Assembly (NCBI GenBank): GCA_947631995.1
Contig: CANRNT010000018.1
Span: forward strand, 1 to 42,308
Reading direction: 5' to 3'
DNA from: an uncultured Clostridia bacterium
GTDB lineage: Bacteria; Bacillota; Clostridia; Oscillospirales; Ruminococcaceae
DNA length: 42,308 nt
The notes below the pieces were generated by a model. It worked only from the letters and a program-made list of their open reading frames with translations, ran no database searches and was not told the DNA's origin. Made by a program: the position numbers and the translations under genes. The stretch's first letter is position 1. Every line of letters begins with the position of its first letter. Below are positions 32,464 to 40,440 of this stretch, piece after piece.

Positions 32464-33678
32464 ATGGAAAAAATTCGTATGACGACCCCCATTGTTGAAA
32501 TGGACGGCGACGAGATGACGAGAGTTATCTGGAAGTGGATAAAGGAGATACTCATAGAGCCGTATGTTGATCTGAAAACGGAGTATTACGACCTCGGGCT
32601 CGTTCACCGCAACGAAACGGAAGATCAGGTAACTATCGACGCTTCAAACGCCACGAAAAAATACGGCGTTGCGGTAAAGTGCGCTACCATTACCCCCAAT
32701 GCCGCGCGTATGACAGAATACAAGCTGTCGCAGATGTGGAAATCGCCAAACGGCACGATAAGAGCGATACTTGACGGCACGGTTTTCAGAACGCCGATAC
32801 TCGTCAAAGGCATAACGCCGTACATACCAACGTGGACAAAGCCTATAACTATTGCCCGTCACGCATACGGCGATATATACAAAAACGTTGAGATGAAATG
32901 CCCCGAGGGCTCAAAGGCTGAGCTTGTTCTGACCGACAAGGACGGCAACGAAACGCGCGAGGTCATTCACGAATTCAAGGATAGCGACGGCATAATTCAG
33001 GGCGTGCATAACAGGCGTGATTCCATTGAATCTTTCGCACGGGCGTGCTTCAACTATGCTCTCGATATGAAGCAGGACATATGGTTCGCAACGAAAGATA
33101 CCATCTCGAAAAAGTACGACCACACGTTCAAGGATATTTTCCAGGAGATATTCGACCGCGAGTACAAAGAGAAGTTTGCCCTGCTCGGCATAGAGTATTT
33201 CTACACGCTGATAGACGACGCAGTCGCGAGGGTGATACGCTCGGAGGGCGGCTACATATGGGCTTGCAAGAACTATGACGGCGATGTTATGTCGGATATG
33301 CTCGCCACCGCTTTCGGAAGCCTCGGGCTTATGACTTCGGTGCTGGTATCTCCTACGGGGGTATACGAATTTGAGGCGGCGCACGGTACTGTTACCCGCC
33401 ACTATTACAACTATCTCAAAGGCGAAAAGACCTCTACAAACCCCATTGCCACGATTTTTGCTTGGACGGGAGCTTTGAAAAAGAGGGGAGAGCTCGACGG
33501 CATACCGCAGCTTTCCGAGTTTGCGCAAAAGCTCGAAAAGGCTTCCATACAGACAATGGAGGACGGCATAATGGACAAGAACCTGTCGCTCATTTCAAAG
33601 CTTGAGAACAAGCGCGCCGTGGATACGGAAACATTCCTTAATGAGATAGACGCCAGACTGAAAAAGCTTCTCGGCTGA
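32464..33678 (+). CDS. icd: Isocitrate dehydrogenase (NADP-type, eukaryote-like class)
   Basis: The enzyme oxidises isocitrate to 2-oxoglutarate and CO2. The 404-residue sequence matches the homodimeric class found in eukaryotes and some bacteria: [95 protein letters not shown] and [15 protein letters not shown] use is inferred from class. A strong AGGAGG site precedes the ATG. It ends the acn unit and is followed by a terminator. Confidence 0.95.
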   Translation: MEKIRMTTPIVEMDGDEMTRVIWKWIKEILIEPYVDLKTEYYDLGLVHRNETEDQVTIDASNATKKYGVAVKCATITPNAARMTEYKLSQMWKSPNGTIRAILDGTVFRTPILVKGITPYIPTWTKPITIARHAYGDIYKNVEMKCPEGSKAELVLTDKDGNETREVIHEFKDSDGIIQGVHNRRDSIESFARACFNYALDMKQDIWFATKDTISKKYDHTFKDIFQEIFDREYKEKFALLGIEYFYTLIDDAVARVIRSEGGYIWACKNYDGDVMSDMLATAFGSLGLMTSVLVSPTGVYEFEAAHGTVTRHYYNYLKGEKTSTNPIATIFAWTGALKKRGELDGIPQLSEFAQKLEKASIQTMEDGIMDKNLSLISKLENKRAVDTETFLNEIDARLKKLLG

Positions 33679-33697
33679 TACTCAATAGTATAAAACA

Positions 33698-33730
33698 AAC
33701 AGCGGAAGCGCATTGAGCGTGTCCGCTGTT
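33698..33730. terminator. Terminator between icd and the radical SAM gene
   Basis: AACAGCGGA pairs with TCCGCTGTT across a 15-nt loop; T-rich tails occur on both strands and both flanking genes converge here. Confidence 0.75.
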
Positions 33731-33738
33731 TTATATGT

Positions 33739-34638
33739 TCAGATGTTTATGCTGTCCTTGTCGCCGTAAAACTTCGGCGTAAAACATTCATCGGACGAGC
33801 TTTTATCCTGTATGTACCGATAAAAGCCGTATTTATCCGCCTCGTCAAGTATCCTGTCATACTCGTATGTTGTCAACCGCCTGTTTATTTCGGGAAAGTC
33901 CCTGCTCCCGAACATAGGAACGTACTGCCGCATTACGGAAAGTATCAGAGAATTTGACGCGTACTTTTCCCCGAGATACTTCATTATCGCTATGCTGTCG
34001 TCCTTGTGCGACGGCAGAGCAAGGTGCCGTACTATAACACCCTTTACAAGGGTCTCACCGTCAAATATCGGCTTGCCTACCTGCCTTATCATTTCATCAA
34101 CAGCCAAAGAAGCGGTCTCAAAATAATCGGGCGCGGAGGAGTATTTCTGCGACAGAAGCGAAGAAAAATACTTTATGTCCGGCAGATAGATGTCTATGTA
34201 GCCGTCAAGCATTTTCAGCGTTTCTATGCTTTCGTAGCCCGAGCTGTTGTATAATATCGGTATCTCCAGCCTGTCTTTTACCATATCGAGAGCCTTTATA
34301 ACGGAGGGTACGAACTGCGCCGCCGTTATAAGCGATATGTTGCACGCGCCCTGTTTTTGGAGCGAAAGCATTTTGTCGGCAAGCTCGGCTTGTGTTATCT
34401 CAAAGCCCAGACCCTCCTGCGATATCTCGTGGTTCTGACAGTAGCAGCAGCGCAGCGGGCAGCCAGAAAAGAATATCGCGCCGCTGCCGTTTCCCGTGCA
34501 TATGGCAGGCTCTTCCCACTTGTGCAGAGCGGCTCTCGCTATCCGCATTTTATCGCTCTCGCCGCACACTCCTCTTTTATCACGCCTGTCAACGCCGCAC
34601 CTGCGCGGACAGAGCGTGCAGCTTGCATACTTATTCAT
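33739..34638 (-). CDS. Radical SAM protein of the PflA-like COG1313 type
   Basis: The 299-residue protein has the radical SAM cluster motif CX3CX2C (C60, C64, C67 in GCPLRCCYCQNH) and an extra N-terminal Cys set (C7, C10, C14, C25). This places it with PflA-related proteins often labelled pyruvate formate-lyase activating enzyme homologs. Known members are poorly characterised and no glycyl-radical enzyme is in the window, so activation of such an enzyme is not shown. Its start overlaps the end of ispE by 8 nt; it is last in a four-gene unit. Confidence 0.85.
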   Translation of the reverse strand: MNKYASCTLCPRRCGVDRRDKRGVCGESDKMRIARAALHKWEEPAICTGNGSGAIFFSGCPLRCCYCQNHEISQEGLGFEITQAELADKMLSLQKQGACNISLITAAQFVPSVIKALDMVKDRLEIPILYNSSGYESIETLKMLDGYIDIYLPDIKYFSSLLSQKYSSAPDYFETASLAVDEMIRQVGKPIFDGETLVKGVIVRHLALPSHKDDSIAIMKYLGEKYASNSLILSVMRQYVPMFGSRDFPEINRRLTTYEYDRILDEADKYGFYRYIQDKSSSDECFTPKFYGDKDSINI

Positions 34639-35509
34639 AACTTACTGCCTCGCAGCCTTTTTCAACAGGATAGCATACCTCGCAGAACGGGTAGCAGCTT
34701 TTCAATACGCCGCAGCAGTTTTCGGCGCGCTGCTTATCCTTGAATATGCCGAACACCGCCGAACCGCTTCCCGTCATCAGCGCTCCGTCAGCTCCCAGAG
34801 ATAAAAGCTTGTTTTTAGCCTCCGTTATCTCATCATATCCCGAAGCATATTCCAAAGCATTGAACAGTCTTTTGCATACGCCGTCAATATCGTTCTTCTC
34901 AAGACATTTTGCCATACCGTCAATATCTCCTCTTTCGGGTGACGGCATACGGTCGTATTTTGCAAAAGCCGCAGGCGTGCTTACGGATATCTGCGGCTTT
35001 ACTATAACTAAACAGTATTCGGGTATATGGGGGATAGCGGTCATCTTTTCGCCTATGCCCTCGCATATCTTTGTTCCGCCAACTATGCAAAAAGGCACGT
35101 CCGCGCCGAGAGAACGACCGAGCTTCAACAGCTTTTCCTGCGGCGTTTTAATATCAAAAAGCATATCCGCCCCGATAAGAGCTGCCGCGCCGTCCGCGCT
35201 GCCGCCCGCCATACCTGCCATTGAGGGTATGCGCTTTTCAAGAGTTATTTTAACGCCGCCGTCAATGTCGTTTTCCCTGAGCATGAGCTTTACCGCTCTC
35301 ACCACAAGATTGCCGTCGTCGGCAGGTATGCTCTTATTGCCGCACTCGAATATTACCCCTTTGCAAGGCATACGCTCCAGAGTTATCGTATCGTGAACGC
35401 TGACCGACTGCATTATCATACGCAGCTCGTGATAGCCGTCCGCCCTTTTGCCGATGACGTCAAGAGCGAGATTTATCTTCGCATATGCGCTGAGCGTTAC
35501 AGAGTTCAT
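34631..35509 (-). CDS. ispE: 4-diphosphocytidyl-2-C-methyl-D-erythritol kinase (IspE)
   Basis: IspE phosphorylates CDP-methylerythritol in the MEP isoprenoid pathway. The 292-residue GHMP kinase has the typical start AYAKINLALDVIGKRADGYHEL (K11), the glycine-rich ATP loop IPSMAGMAGGSADGAAAL (94-111) and the late TGSGSAVFGIF motif. Its start overlaps the aminotransferase stop by 4 nt. No other MEP gene is nearby. Confidence 0.95.
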   Translation of the reverse strand: MNSVTLSAYAKINLALDVIGKRADGYHELRMIMQSVSVHDTITLERMPCKGVIFECGNKSIPADDGNLVVRAVKLMLRENDIDGGVKITLEKRIPSMAGMAGGSADGAAALIGADMLFDIKTPQEKLLKLGRSLGADVPFCIVGGTKICEGIGEKMTAIPHIPEYCLVIVKPQISVSTPAAFAKYDRMPSPERGDIDGMAKCLEKNDIDGVCKRLFNALEYASGYDEITEAKNKLLSLGADGALMTGSGSAVFGIFKDKQRAENCCGVLKSCYPFCEVCYPVEKGCEAVSYE

Positions 35510-36690
35510 TCCTCATGCTCCTTTTTAAGGTCGCCGAGAAATTCTTCGATAAGTCTTACAGCCTCTTTCAGGTTGCGCAGGGAGTAAGCGTATGAAACGC
35601 GAATAAAGCCCTCTCCGCATTCGCCGAACGCGTCCCCGGGAACAACTGCAACGTGCTTTTCGTAAACAAGGCGCTCGCAGAATTCCTTGCTTGTAAGCCC
35701 CGTGGACCTTATGCACGGGAACACATAGAACGCTCCCTCCGGCTCAAAGCACGGCAGACCTATCCTGTTGAACGCGGCAACGAGATATCTTCTTCTCGTG
35801 TTGTATTCGTCCACCATTTTCTTAACGTCCGCGTCACATTCCTCCAAAGCCGTAACGGCGGCGTACTGGCTCACCGTCGGCGAGGACATTATCGCGTACT
35901 GATGTATCTTCAGAATGTGCTGTAAAATAGGCTGCGGACCTGCCAGAAAGCCCAGTCTCCAGCCAGTCATGGCGTATCCTTTTGAAAAGCCGTTTATAAG
36001 TATCGTGCGCTCTTTCATGCCGTCAAGAGAGGCGATCGAGCAATGGTCTTTTCCGTATGTAAGAGCGGAGTATATTTCATCGGATACCACTATTATGTTG
36101 GTGTCCCTCAGCACCTCGGCTATCGGCTCTAAGTCCTCGCGGGTCATGATAGCGCCCGTGGGATTGTTGGGGTAGGGGAGTATAAGCATTTTTGTGCGCG
36201 GCGTTATTTTTTCTTTAAGCTCATCAGCCGTCAGCTTGAAGTTGTTTTCAAGCTTTGTTTCTATCGTTACCGCCGTTCCGTTTGCGAGCTGGACCATTGG
36301 CGCATAGCAAACAAAGCACGGCTCAACGATAAGTACCTCGTCGCCCTCGCTTACGCACGCCCTTATTGCCAGGTCTATTGCCTCCGAGCCGCCAACAGTC
36401 ACAATTATCTCGTCTTTCGGCTCGTATTTTACCCCGACCGTCCTGTCAAGATATCGGCTTATAGAGCGGCGCAGGTCTAAAAGACCCGAATTTGCCGTGT
36501 ATGACGTTTTTATCTTTTCAAGCACCGTTATGGCTTTCTGACGTATCTTCCAAGGCGTGAAGAAATCCGGTTCGCCAACGCCAAGGTTCAAAACGCCGTC
36601 CATTTGCTGGGCGATGTCAAAAAACTTTCTTATGCCCGAGGGCTTTATGGAGCGCGCCTTTTCGGTAACTATCTTATCATAATCTATCAT
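35506..36690 (-). CDS. PLP-dependent class I/II aminotransferase
   Basis: The 394-residue protein is a fold-type I aminotransferase. It has the PLP lysine K238 (GFSKGYAMTGWRLGF), N176 in YPNNPTGA, D204 in VVSDEIYS, and a C-terminal EGFIRVSYAYS with the substrate-binding Arg. It is in the aspartate/aromatic aminotransferase group; substrate cannot be fixed by eye. It follows an Lrp/AsnC regulator by 43 nt, which fits control by an amino acid. The ribosome site AAAGAGG lies in a repeat of the upstream gene's 3' end. Confidence 0.9.
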   Translation of the reverse strand: MIDYDKIVTEKARSIKPSGIRKFFDIAQQMDGVLNLGVGEPDFFTPWKIRQKAITVLEKIKTSYTANSGLLDLRRSISRYLDRTVGVKYEPKDEIIVTVGGSEAIDLAIRACVSEGDEVLIVEPCFVCYAPMVQLANGTAVTIETKLENNFKLTADELKEKITPRTKMLILPYPNNPTGAIMTREDLEPIAEVLRDTNIIVVSDEIYSALTYGKDHCSIASLDGMKERTILINGFSKGYAMTGWRLGFLAGPQPILQHILKIHQYAIMSSPTVSQYAAVTALEECDADVKKMVDEYNTRRRYLVAAFNRIGLPCFEPEGAFYVFPCIRSTGLTSKEFCERLVYEKHVAVVPGDAFGECGEGFIRVSYAYSLRNLKEAVRLIEEFLGDLKKEHEE

Positions 36691-36768
36691 GGGGATATAA
36701 AGCCTCTTTCATTGTTTTCTTGTTCTATATCTGTTACGGGGATACAAATCCTCTTTCGTCGTTTTCTT
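36691..36768 (-). repeat. 31-bp direct repeat at the Lrp-aminotransferase junction
   Basis: Copies at 36691-36721 and 36738-36768 match at 27 of 31 positions. One copy encodes the last residues of the Lrp-type protein; the other is the leader of the aminotransferase gene and supplies its ribosome site. Confidence 0.8.
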
Positions 36769-37213
36769 CGTCACACATAAGTATGCCGTTTTCCTTGTAG
36801 CTTTTCAGCTCAAAGTGAGTTGCGGTAGATATAACGCCGTCTATCGTTGAAAGGTGGCGCGCCACAAAATCCGATATTACGCGCAGATTTTCGCCTATTA
36901 TCGTTATTCCTAAGTCGTATGCTCCCGACATCAGCGTAACGGATTTTACAGCGTCATACTGCGCTATGAATTTTGCTATATCGTCAAAGCCGCTCTCAGC
37001 CATGGGCGTGACCTTCAGCTCGATGTAAGCCGTAACGAGATTTGGATTTTCAACGGCATGGTCGATAAGAGTGGTGTAACCCTTTATAGTGCCGTTTTTT
37101 TCAAGAGCCTCTATCTCTGCCGCGACTTCGCTTTCGGACATACCAAGCATGACCGCAAGCTCTGCATTTGAAAGCCGCGAATTTTTCGCCAACAGGTCAA
37201 GTATCTGTGACAT
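36734..37213 (-). CDS. Lrp/AsnC-family transcriptional regulator
   Basis: The 159-residue protein has the N-terminal helix-turn-helix (SQILDLLAKNSRLSNAELAVMLGMSESEVAAEI, about 2-35) and the C-terminal RAM domain for amino-acid binding (about 65-145, with SGAYDLGITIIG). The ATG at 37213 is preceded by GGAGG at 8 nt; a GTG at 37228 overlaps that site. It is first in the unit with the aminotransferase, ispE and a radical SAM gene, and probably controls it. The ligand is unknown. Confidence 0.9.
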   Translation of the reverse strand: MSQILDLLAKNSRLSNAELAVMLGMSESEVAAEIEALEKNGTIKGYTTLIDHAVENPNLVTAYIELKVTPMAESGFDDIAKFIAQYDAVKSVTLMSGAYDLGITIIGENLRVISDFVARHLSTIDGVISTATHFELKSYKENGILMCDEENDERGFVSP

Positions 37214-37239
37214 ATTACATTCCTCCACTTGCTATATTT

Positions 37240-37252
37240 GCGCATACTGCGC
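37240..37252 (-). promoter_or_regulatory. Palindrome at the Lrp transcription start, candidate operator
   Basis: GCGCA, 3 nt, TGCGC lies just downstream of the -10 box, at about +2 to +14, a position suited to autorepression. Confidence 0.4.
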
Positions 37253-37260
37253 TTTGTTTT

Positions 37261-37289
37261 ATTATACAATTTTCCCCGCCGATTGTCAA
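37261..37289 (-). promoter_or_regulatory. Consensus sigma-A promoter of the Lrp unit
   Basis: On the minus strand TTGACA (37284-37289), exactly 17 nt, TATAAT (37261-37266). Confidence 0.82.
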
Positions 37290-37349
37290 TACAAATACCG
37301 AGAAAGACCCTTTTGGACAAAATAATATCAAATGCTTTTGTCACACCCC

Positions 37350-37378
37350 TTGAAAAAATCTGAGAAATGGTGTATAAT
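37350..37378 (+). promoter_or_regulatory. Promoter of the unknown lipoprotein gene
   Basis: TTGAAA (37350-37355), 17 nt, TATAAT (37373-37378), about 40 nt before the start codon and divergent from the Lrp promoter. Confidence 0.7.
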
Positions 37379-37417
37379 CATAGAATAGTATGAAAGAATG
37401 TGAAAGGATGTTGTATT

Positions 37418-38509
37418 ATGGACGTAAAAAGGCTTGCAGCCGTTTGTGTTATGCTGGCAGCCGCAGTTTTTTGCTCGTGCAGCGGAAAAAGCTCTGATGA
37501 CAGCAGCTTCGTCACCACGACCGCGCCAAGCACCGACGAAGTGCCTCCTGTTCAGCAGGAAACGCCTAAATATACGTTTCCTTCGTTTTTTGTAGATGAT
37601 GTTGACAATATATCGCTGTACAGAAATCTTGTGGCTAACAGCTTTGACTCGCAGAAGATGAACGCCGCGGTGACAGAGCAGCCGTTCAGCTCTATGACCT
37701 GTGAGACCTCTTTTTTGTCGGGAACGTATTACAGCTATGTTTCAGGTGATAAAAAGGGCATAGTGAGCGCGGACGGAAATATAATGCTTTCCGCCAATTA
37801 TACGGAGATAGTCCTCGTGCGCCCCGATACTTTCCTGCTGACAACGGACAGCGGCGCGCAGGTCTACGCAATGATAGAGGAAAACGGAGTTATAACGCCC
37901 GTTGAGGAGGGCGGATATGTCTGGTTCGAGAGCGAAGACCCGATACAGATAAAGCTGACAACGGAAGATGACGACGCAGGTCAGACGGGTGCGCAGCAGT
38001 ATTATCTGGAGTCTGCCAGAGGAAAAATAGTATACAGCACTTATTGGGACTATATAGAAACAATAACGCTGGACATACCTTCAACGGCGGCGTTCAGCGC
38101 ATATCTGGGCGAGCAGTACTATTATATAGTCTTTGATAAATATTATAATTATAAGATATATGAGGGCTCATACGGTACTGTTGAGGTATCTGTCGGCGGA
38201 CAAACGGGAAGATGCTTTATACTGAGCAGCGAGCATCTTAATGAGATAAGCAGTATGCTCGACAGCTTCGGAGCGGTAAACGGATCGGTGTCAGTACCGG
38301 GCAGCTCGTCGTCGGACTATGTGCAGTTCGTTTTCGGCAATACCAACAGGTCTGAGATCACCATATCCTCCGACGGCTTCTGCTATATCGAGGAGATAGA
38401 CCCTGAGGGTATGAGCCATAAGTATTTCACCGTTGTCGATAAGCTTTGCTTTTCAGACGTTGTAAACTGGATAGATAAGGAGCTTTCGCAGGAATATACC
38501 GAACAATAG
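37418..38509 (+). CDS. Lipoprotein of unknown function
   Basis: The 363-residue precursor has a lipoprotein-type signal with lipobox FCSC (C21 most likely), a Ser/Thr linker to about residue 45 and a large extracellular domain. Within it, ETSFLSGTYYSYVSGDKKGIVSADGNIMLSANYTEI looks like one WG-type beta repeat (a 'KKGIVSADG' turn), but only one is clear. No catalytic motif is seen. The ATG at 37418 follows AAAGGATG; a GTG 18 nt earlier overlaps that site. It has its own promoter and terminator, and its function is unknown. Confidence 0.75.
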   Translation: MDVKRLAAVCVMLAAAVFCSCSGKSSDDSSFVTTTAPSTDEVPPVQQETPKYTFPSFFVDDVDNISLYRNLVANSFDSQKMNAAVTEQPFSSMTCETSFLSGTYYSYVSGDKKGIVSADGNIMLSANYTEIVLVRPDTFLLTTDSGAQVYAMIEENGVITPVEEGGYVWFESEDPIQIKLTTEDDDAGQTGAQQYYLESARGKIVYSTYWDYIETITLDIPSTAAFSAYLGEQYYYIVFDKYYNYKIYEGSYGTVEVSVGGQTGRCFILSSEHLNEISSMLDSFGAVNGSVSVPGSSSSDYVQFVFGNTNRSEITISSDGFCYIEEIDPEGMSHKYFTVVDKLCFSDVVNWIDKELSQEYTEQ

Positions 38510-38517
38510 CGATATTT

Positions 38518-38548
38518 GGCGCAGACTTTGGCTCTGCGCCTGCTTTTT
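38518..38548 (+). terminator. Terminator after the unknown lipoprotein gene
   Basis: GGCGCAGA pairs with TCTGCGCC over a 7-nt loop and is followed by TGCTTTTT. Confidence 0.88.
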
Positions 38549-38593
38549 GTCTCGTGCTGCGATAAAAAAATAAGAAAAAATTTGAAAATACTC

Positions 38594-38622
38594 TTGCTAA
38601 ATTCTATAATTCATTGTATAAT
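38594..38622 (+). promoter_or_regulatory. Promoter of the biotin carboxyltransferase unit
   Basis: TTGCTA (38594-38599), 17 nt, TATAAT (38617-38622), about 85 nt before the start codon. Confidence 0.6.
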
Positions 38623-38706
38623 AAAATATGTATGGAGCTTTGACCTGCGGGAATTATCCACCGTATGGTAAATTTGCTCAAAATAACGAATGGAGGATAT
38701 GAAAAT

Positions 38707-40029
38707 ATGTCCGATACGGCAATGCAAAGACTGACATATTTGTTCGATAACGGTGAGTTTACCGAGATAGGCTCGCTCGTTAAGTCGGGCGGCGTCATTA
38801 CGGCTTACGGCTATGTGGAGGGAAGCCCCGTCTATGCCTTTTCACAGGACGTGAGCGTTAATTCCGGAGCAGTAGGTGTAACGCAGGCGGAAAAGATCGC
38901 AAAGGTCTATGACCTTGCCTCGCGCACGGGGGTTCCCGTGGTGGGTATATATGATTCATGCGGAGCGGATCTGAGCGACGGGTTCGGCGCGCTGGACGCT
39001 TACGGAGAGCTTCTTAAAAGAGTTTCGGAGCTGTCGGGAGTAGTTCCGCAGATATCCGTTGTCGCAGGGGTCTGCGCAGGATGCAGCGCAATGATGGCGG
39101 CAGGCGCGGATATAGTGATAGCGGCGAAGGATGCGGCGATATTTACATCTCCCAACAGCAAAATAAGCGACCTCGCCGAAAATGCCGCAAAGAACGGCAC
39201 GGTCTCGGTAACGGCGGAAAACGATGAGCAGGCTATTAAAAAAGCCAGAGAGCTGGCGGCTAAACTTCCGCAGAACAATCTCTCTCCGCTGCCTATGTAT
39301 GAGTTTGAGGAGAGCGGCGAGGCGTTCGGCGCAAATGCCGCAGAGCAGGCTAAGGCGATATGTGATGCTGACAGCATAACGGTTCTGGGAGAAGAATACG
39401 GAAAATGCGCTTATACGGCTTTGGCAACGATCGGCGGCTCTACGGTGGGCGTGTGCGGCACTGATATCAGCAGCGGAAAGCTCACAGATGACGACTGCTC
39501 AAAGCTCGCAAGATTTGTAAGACTGTGCGATGCTTTCGCAGTACCCGTTATAACGCTCGTAAATACCGAGGGTTTTGAGGCTGACGACGCTGCCGAAATG
39601 GCAGGAGCGGTAAAGAGCATGACAAGGCTCGCCCATTCTTATGCCGAAGCAACGACCGTAAAGCTCGCGGTGATAACCGGTAAAGCCTACGGCGCTGCGT
39701 ATATAGCTCTGGCAGGAAAGAACGCAAATGCCGATATGACGTTCGCTCTTCCAAATGCCGTGATATCGCCTGTCGATCCCCTCGCAGCAGCGGAGATACT
39801 GAGACATGACGACCTCAAGGGCGCGGAGGATACCGAGGCTAAACGCAGGGAGCTTGCCGCAGAGTATGTAGAAGCTTCTGCAAGCGCCGTAAAAGCGGCG
39901 GAACACGGTAGTATCGACGCGGTAACGGAAGCGGAGAACGTAAGAAGCACGCTTATAAATGCGCTGGACATAATGTCGGGAAAGCGTATATCAAGGCTGC
40001 CTAAGAAGCACAGCAACATTCCAATGTAA
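38707..40029 (+). CDS. Acyl-CoA carboxyltransferase (MmdA/12S-like), short form
   Basis: This 440-residue protein belongs to the crotonase-fold carboxyltransferase family, which moves CO2 between biotin and an acyl-CoA. The N half has NGEFTEIGSLV, VYAFSQDVSVNSGAVG and SGVVPQISVVAGVCAG. The C half has VNTEGFEADDAAEMAGAVKS, TGKAYGAAYIALA and ADMTFALPNAVISPVDP. It is some 70 residues shorter than usual for MmdA. The usual DSGGAR motif reads DSCGAD and GPCAGGA reads GVCAGCS, so substrate or activity may differ. GGAGGATAT precedes the ATG at 38707. It leads a unit with a biotin carrier and an OadA-like subunit. Confidence 0.8.
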   Translation: MSDTAMQRLTYLFDNGEFTEIGSLVKSGGVITAYGYVEGSPVYAFSQDVSVNSGAVGVTQAEKIAKVYDLASRTGVPVVGIYDSCGADLSDGFGALDAYGELLKRVSELSGVVPQISVVAGVCAGCSAMMAAGADIVIAAKDAAIFTSPNSKISDLAENAAKNGTVSVTAENDEQAIKKARELAAKLPQNNLSPLPMYEFEESGEAFGANAAEQAKAICDADSITVLGEEYGKCAYTALATIGGSTVGVCGTDISSGKLTDDDCSKLARFVRLCDAFAVPVITLVNTEGFEADDAAEMAGAVKSMTRLAHSYAEATTVKLAVITGKAYGAAYIALAGKNANADMTFALPNAVISPVDPLAAAEILRHDDLKGAEDTEAKRRELAAEYVEASASAVKAAEHGSIDAVTEAENVRSTLINALDIMSGKRISRLPKKHSNIPM

Positions 40030-40053
40030 TTCAACCTGATGGAGGAATATGTA

Positions 40054-40413
40054 ATGAAAAGATATAACATAACTGTAAACGGAACGGCATACGACGTTGA
40101 GGTAGAAGAGATAACCGACGGAGCACAAGTATCTTCGGCTCCCGCAGCAGCTCCCAAGGCAGCGCCTAAAGCCGCCCCCAAAGCTGCTCCCGTAGCAGAC
40201 GGCACTAAGATAACCGCCCCTATGCCCGGTATGATACTCGATGTAAAGGTAGCGGTAGGCGATACCGTTAAAAAGGGTCAGGCAATGTTCGTGCTTGAAG
40301 CAATGAAAATGGAGAATGACGTTAACGCAGTCTGCGACGGCAAGGTGCTCAGCGTAAATACGTCTAAAGGCACGTCCGTTGAAACGGGTACGGTGCTTGC
40401 CGTTATCGGCTGA
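40054..40413 (+). CDS. Biotin carboxyl carrier protein
   Basis: The 119-residue protein has a short folded start (MKRYNITVNGTAYDVEVEEI), an Ala/Pro/Lys linker (about 28-48) and a biotinyl domain with the target lysine K85 in the EAMKMEN motif. It is the mobile arm between the two carboxyltransferases encoded on either side (24 nt after one, 27 nt before the other). GGAGG is about 9 nt before the ATG at 40054; an ATG at 40039 in frame overlaps that ribosome site. Confidence 0.93.
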   Translation: MKRYNITVNGTAYDVEVEEITDGAQVSSAPAAAPKAAPKAAPKAAPVADGTKITAPMPGMILDVKVAVGDTVKKGQAMFVLEAMKMENDVNAVCDGKVLSVNTSKGTSVETGTVLAVIG

Positions 40414-40440
40414 TAATCTCATCTGAAAGGAATGCTTTAA

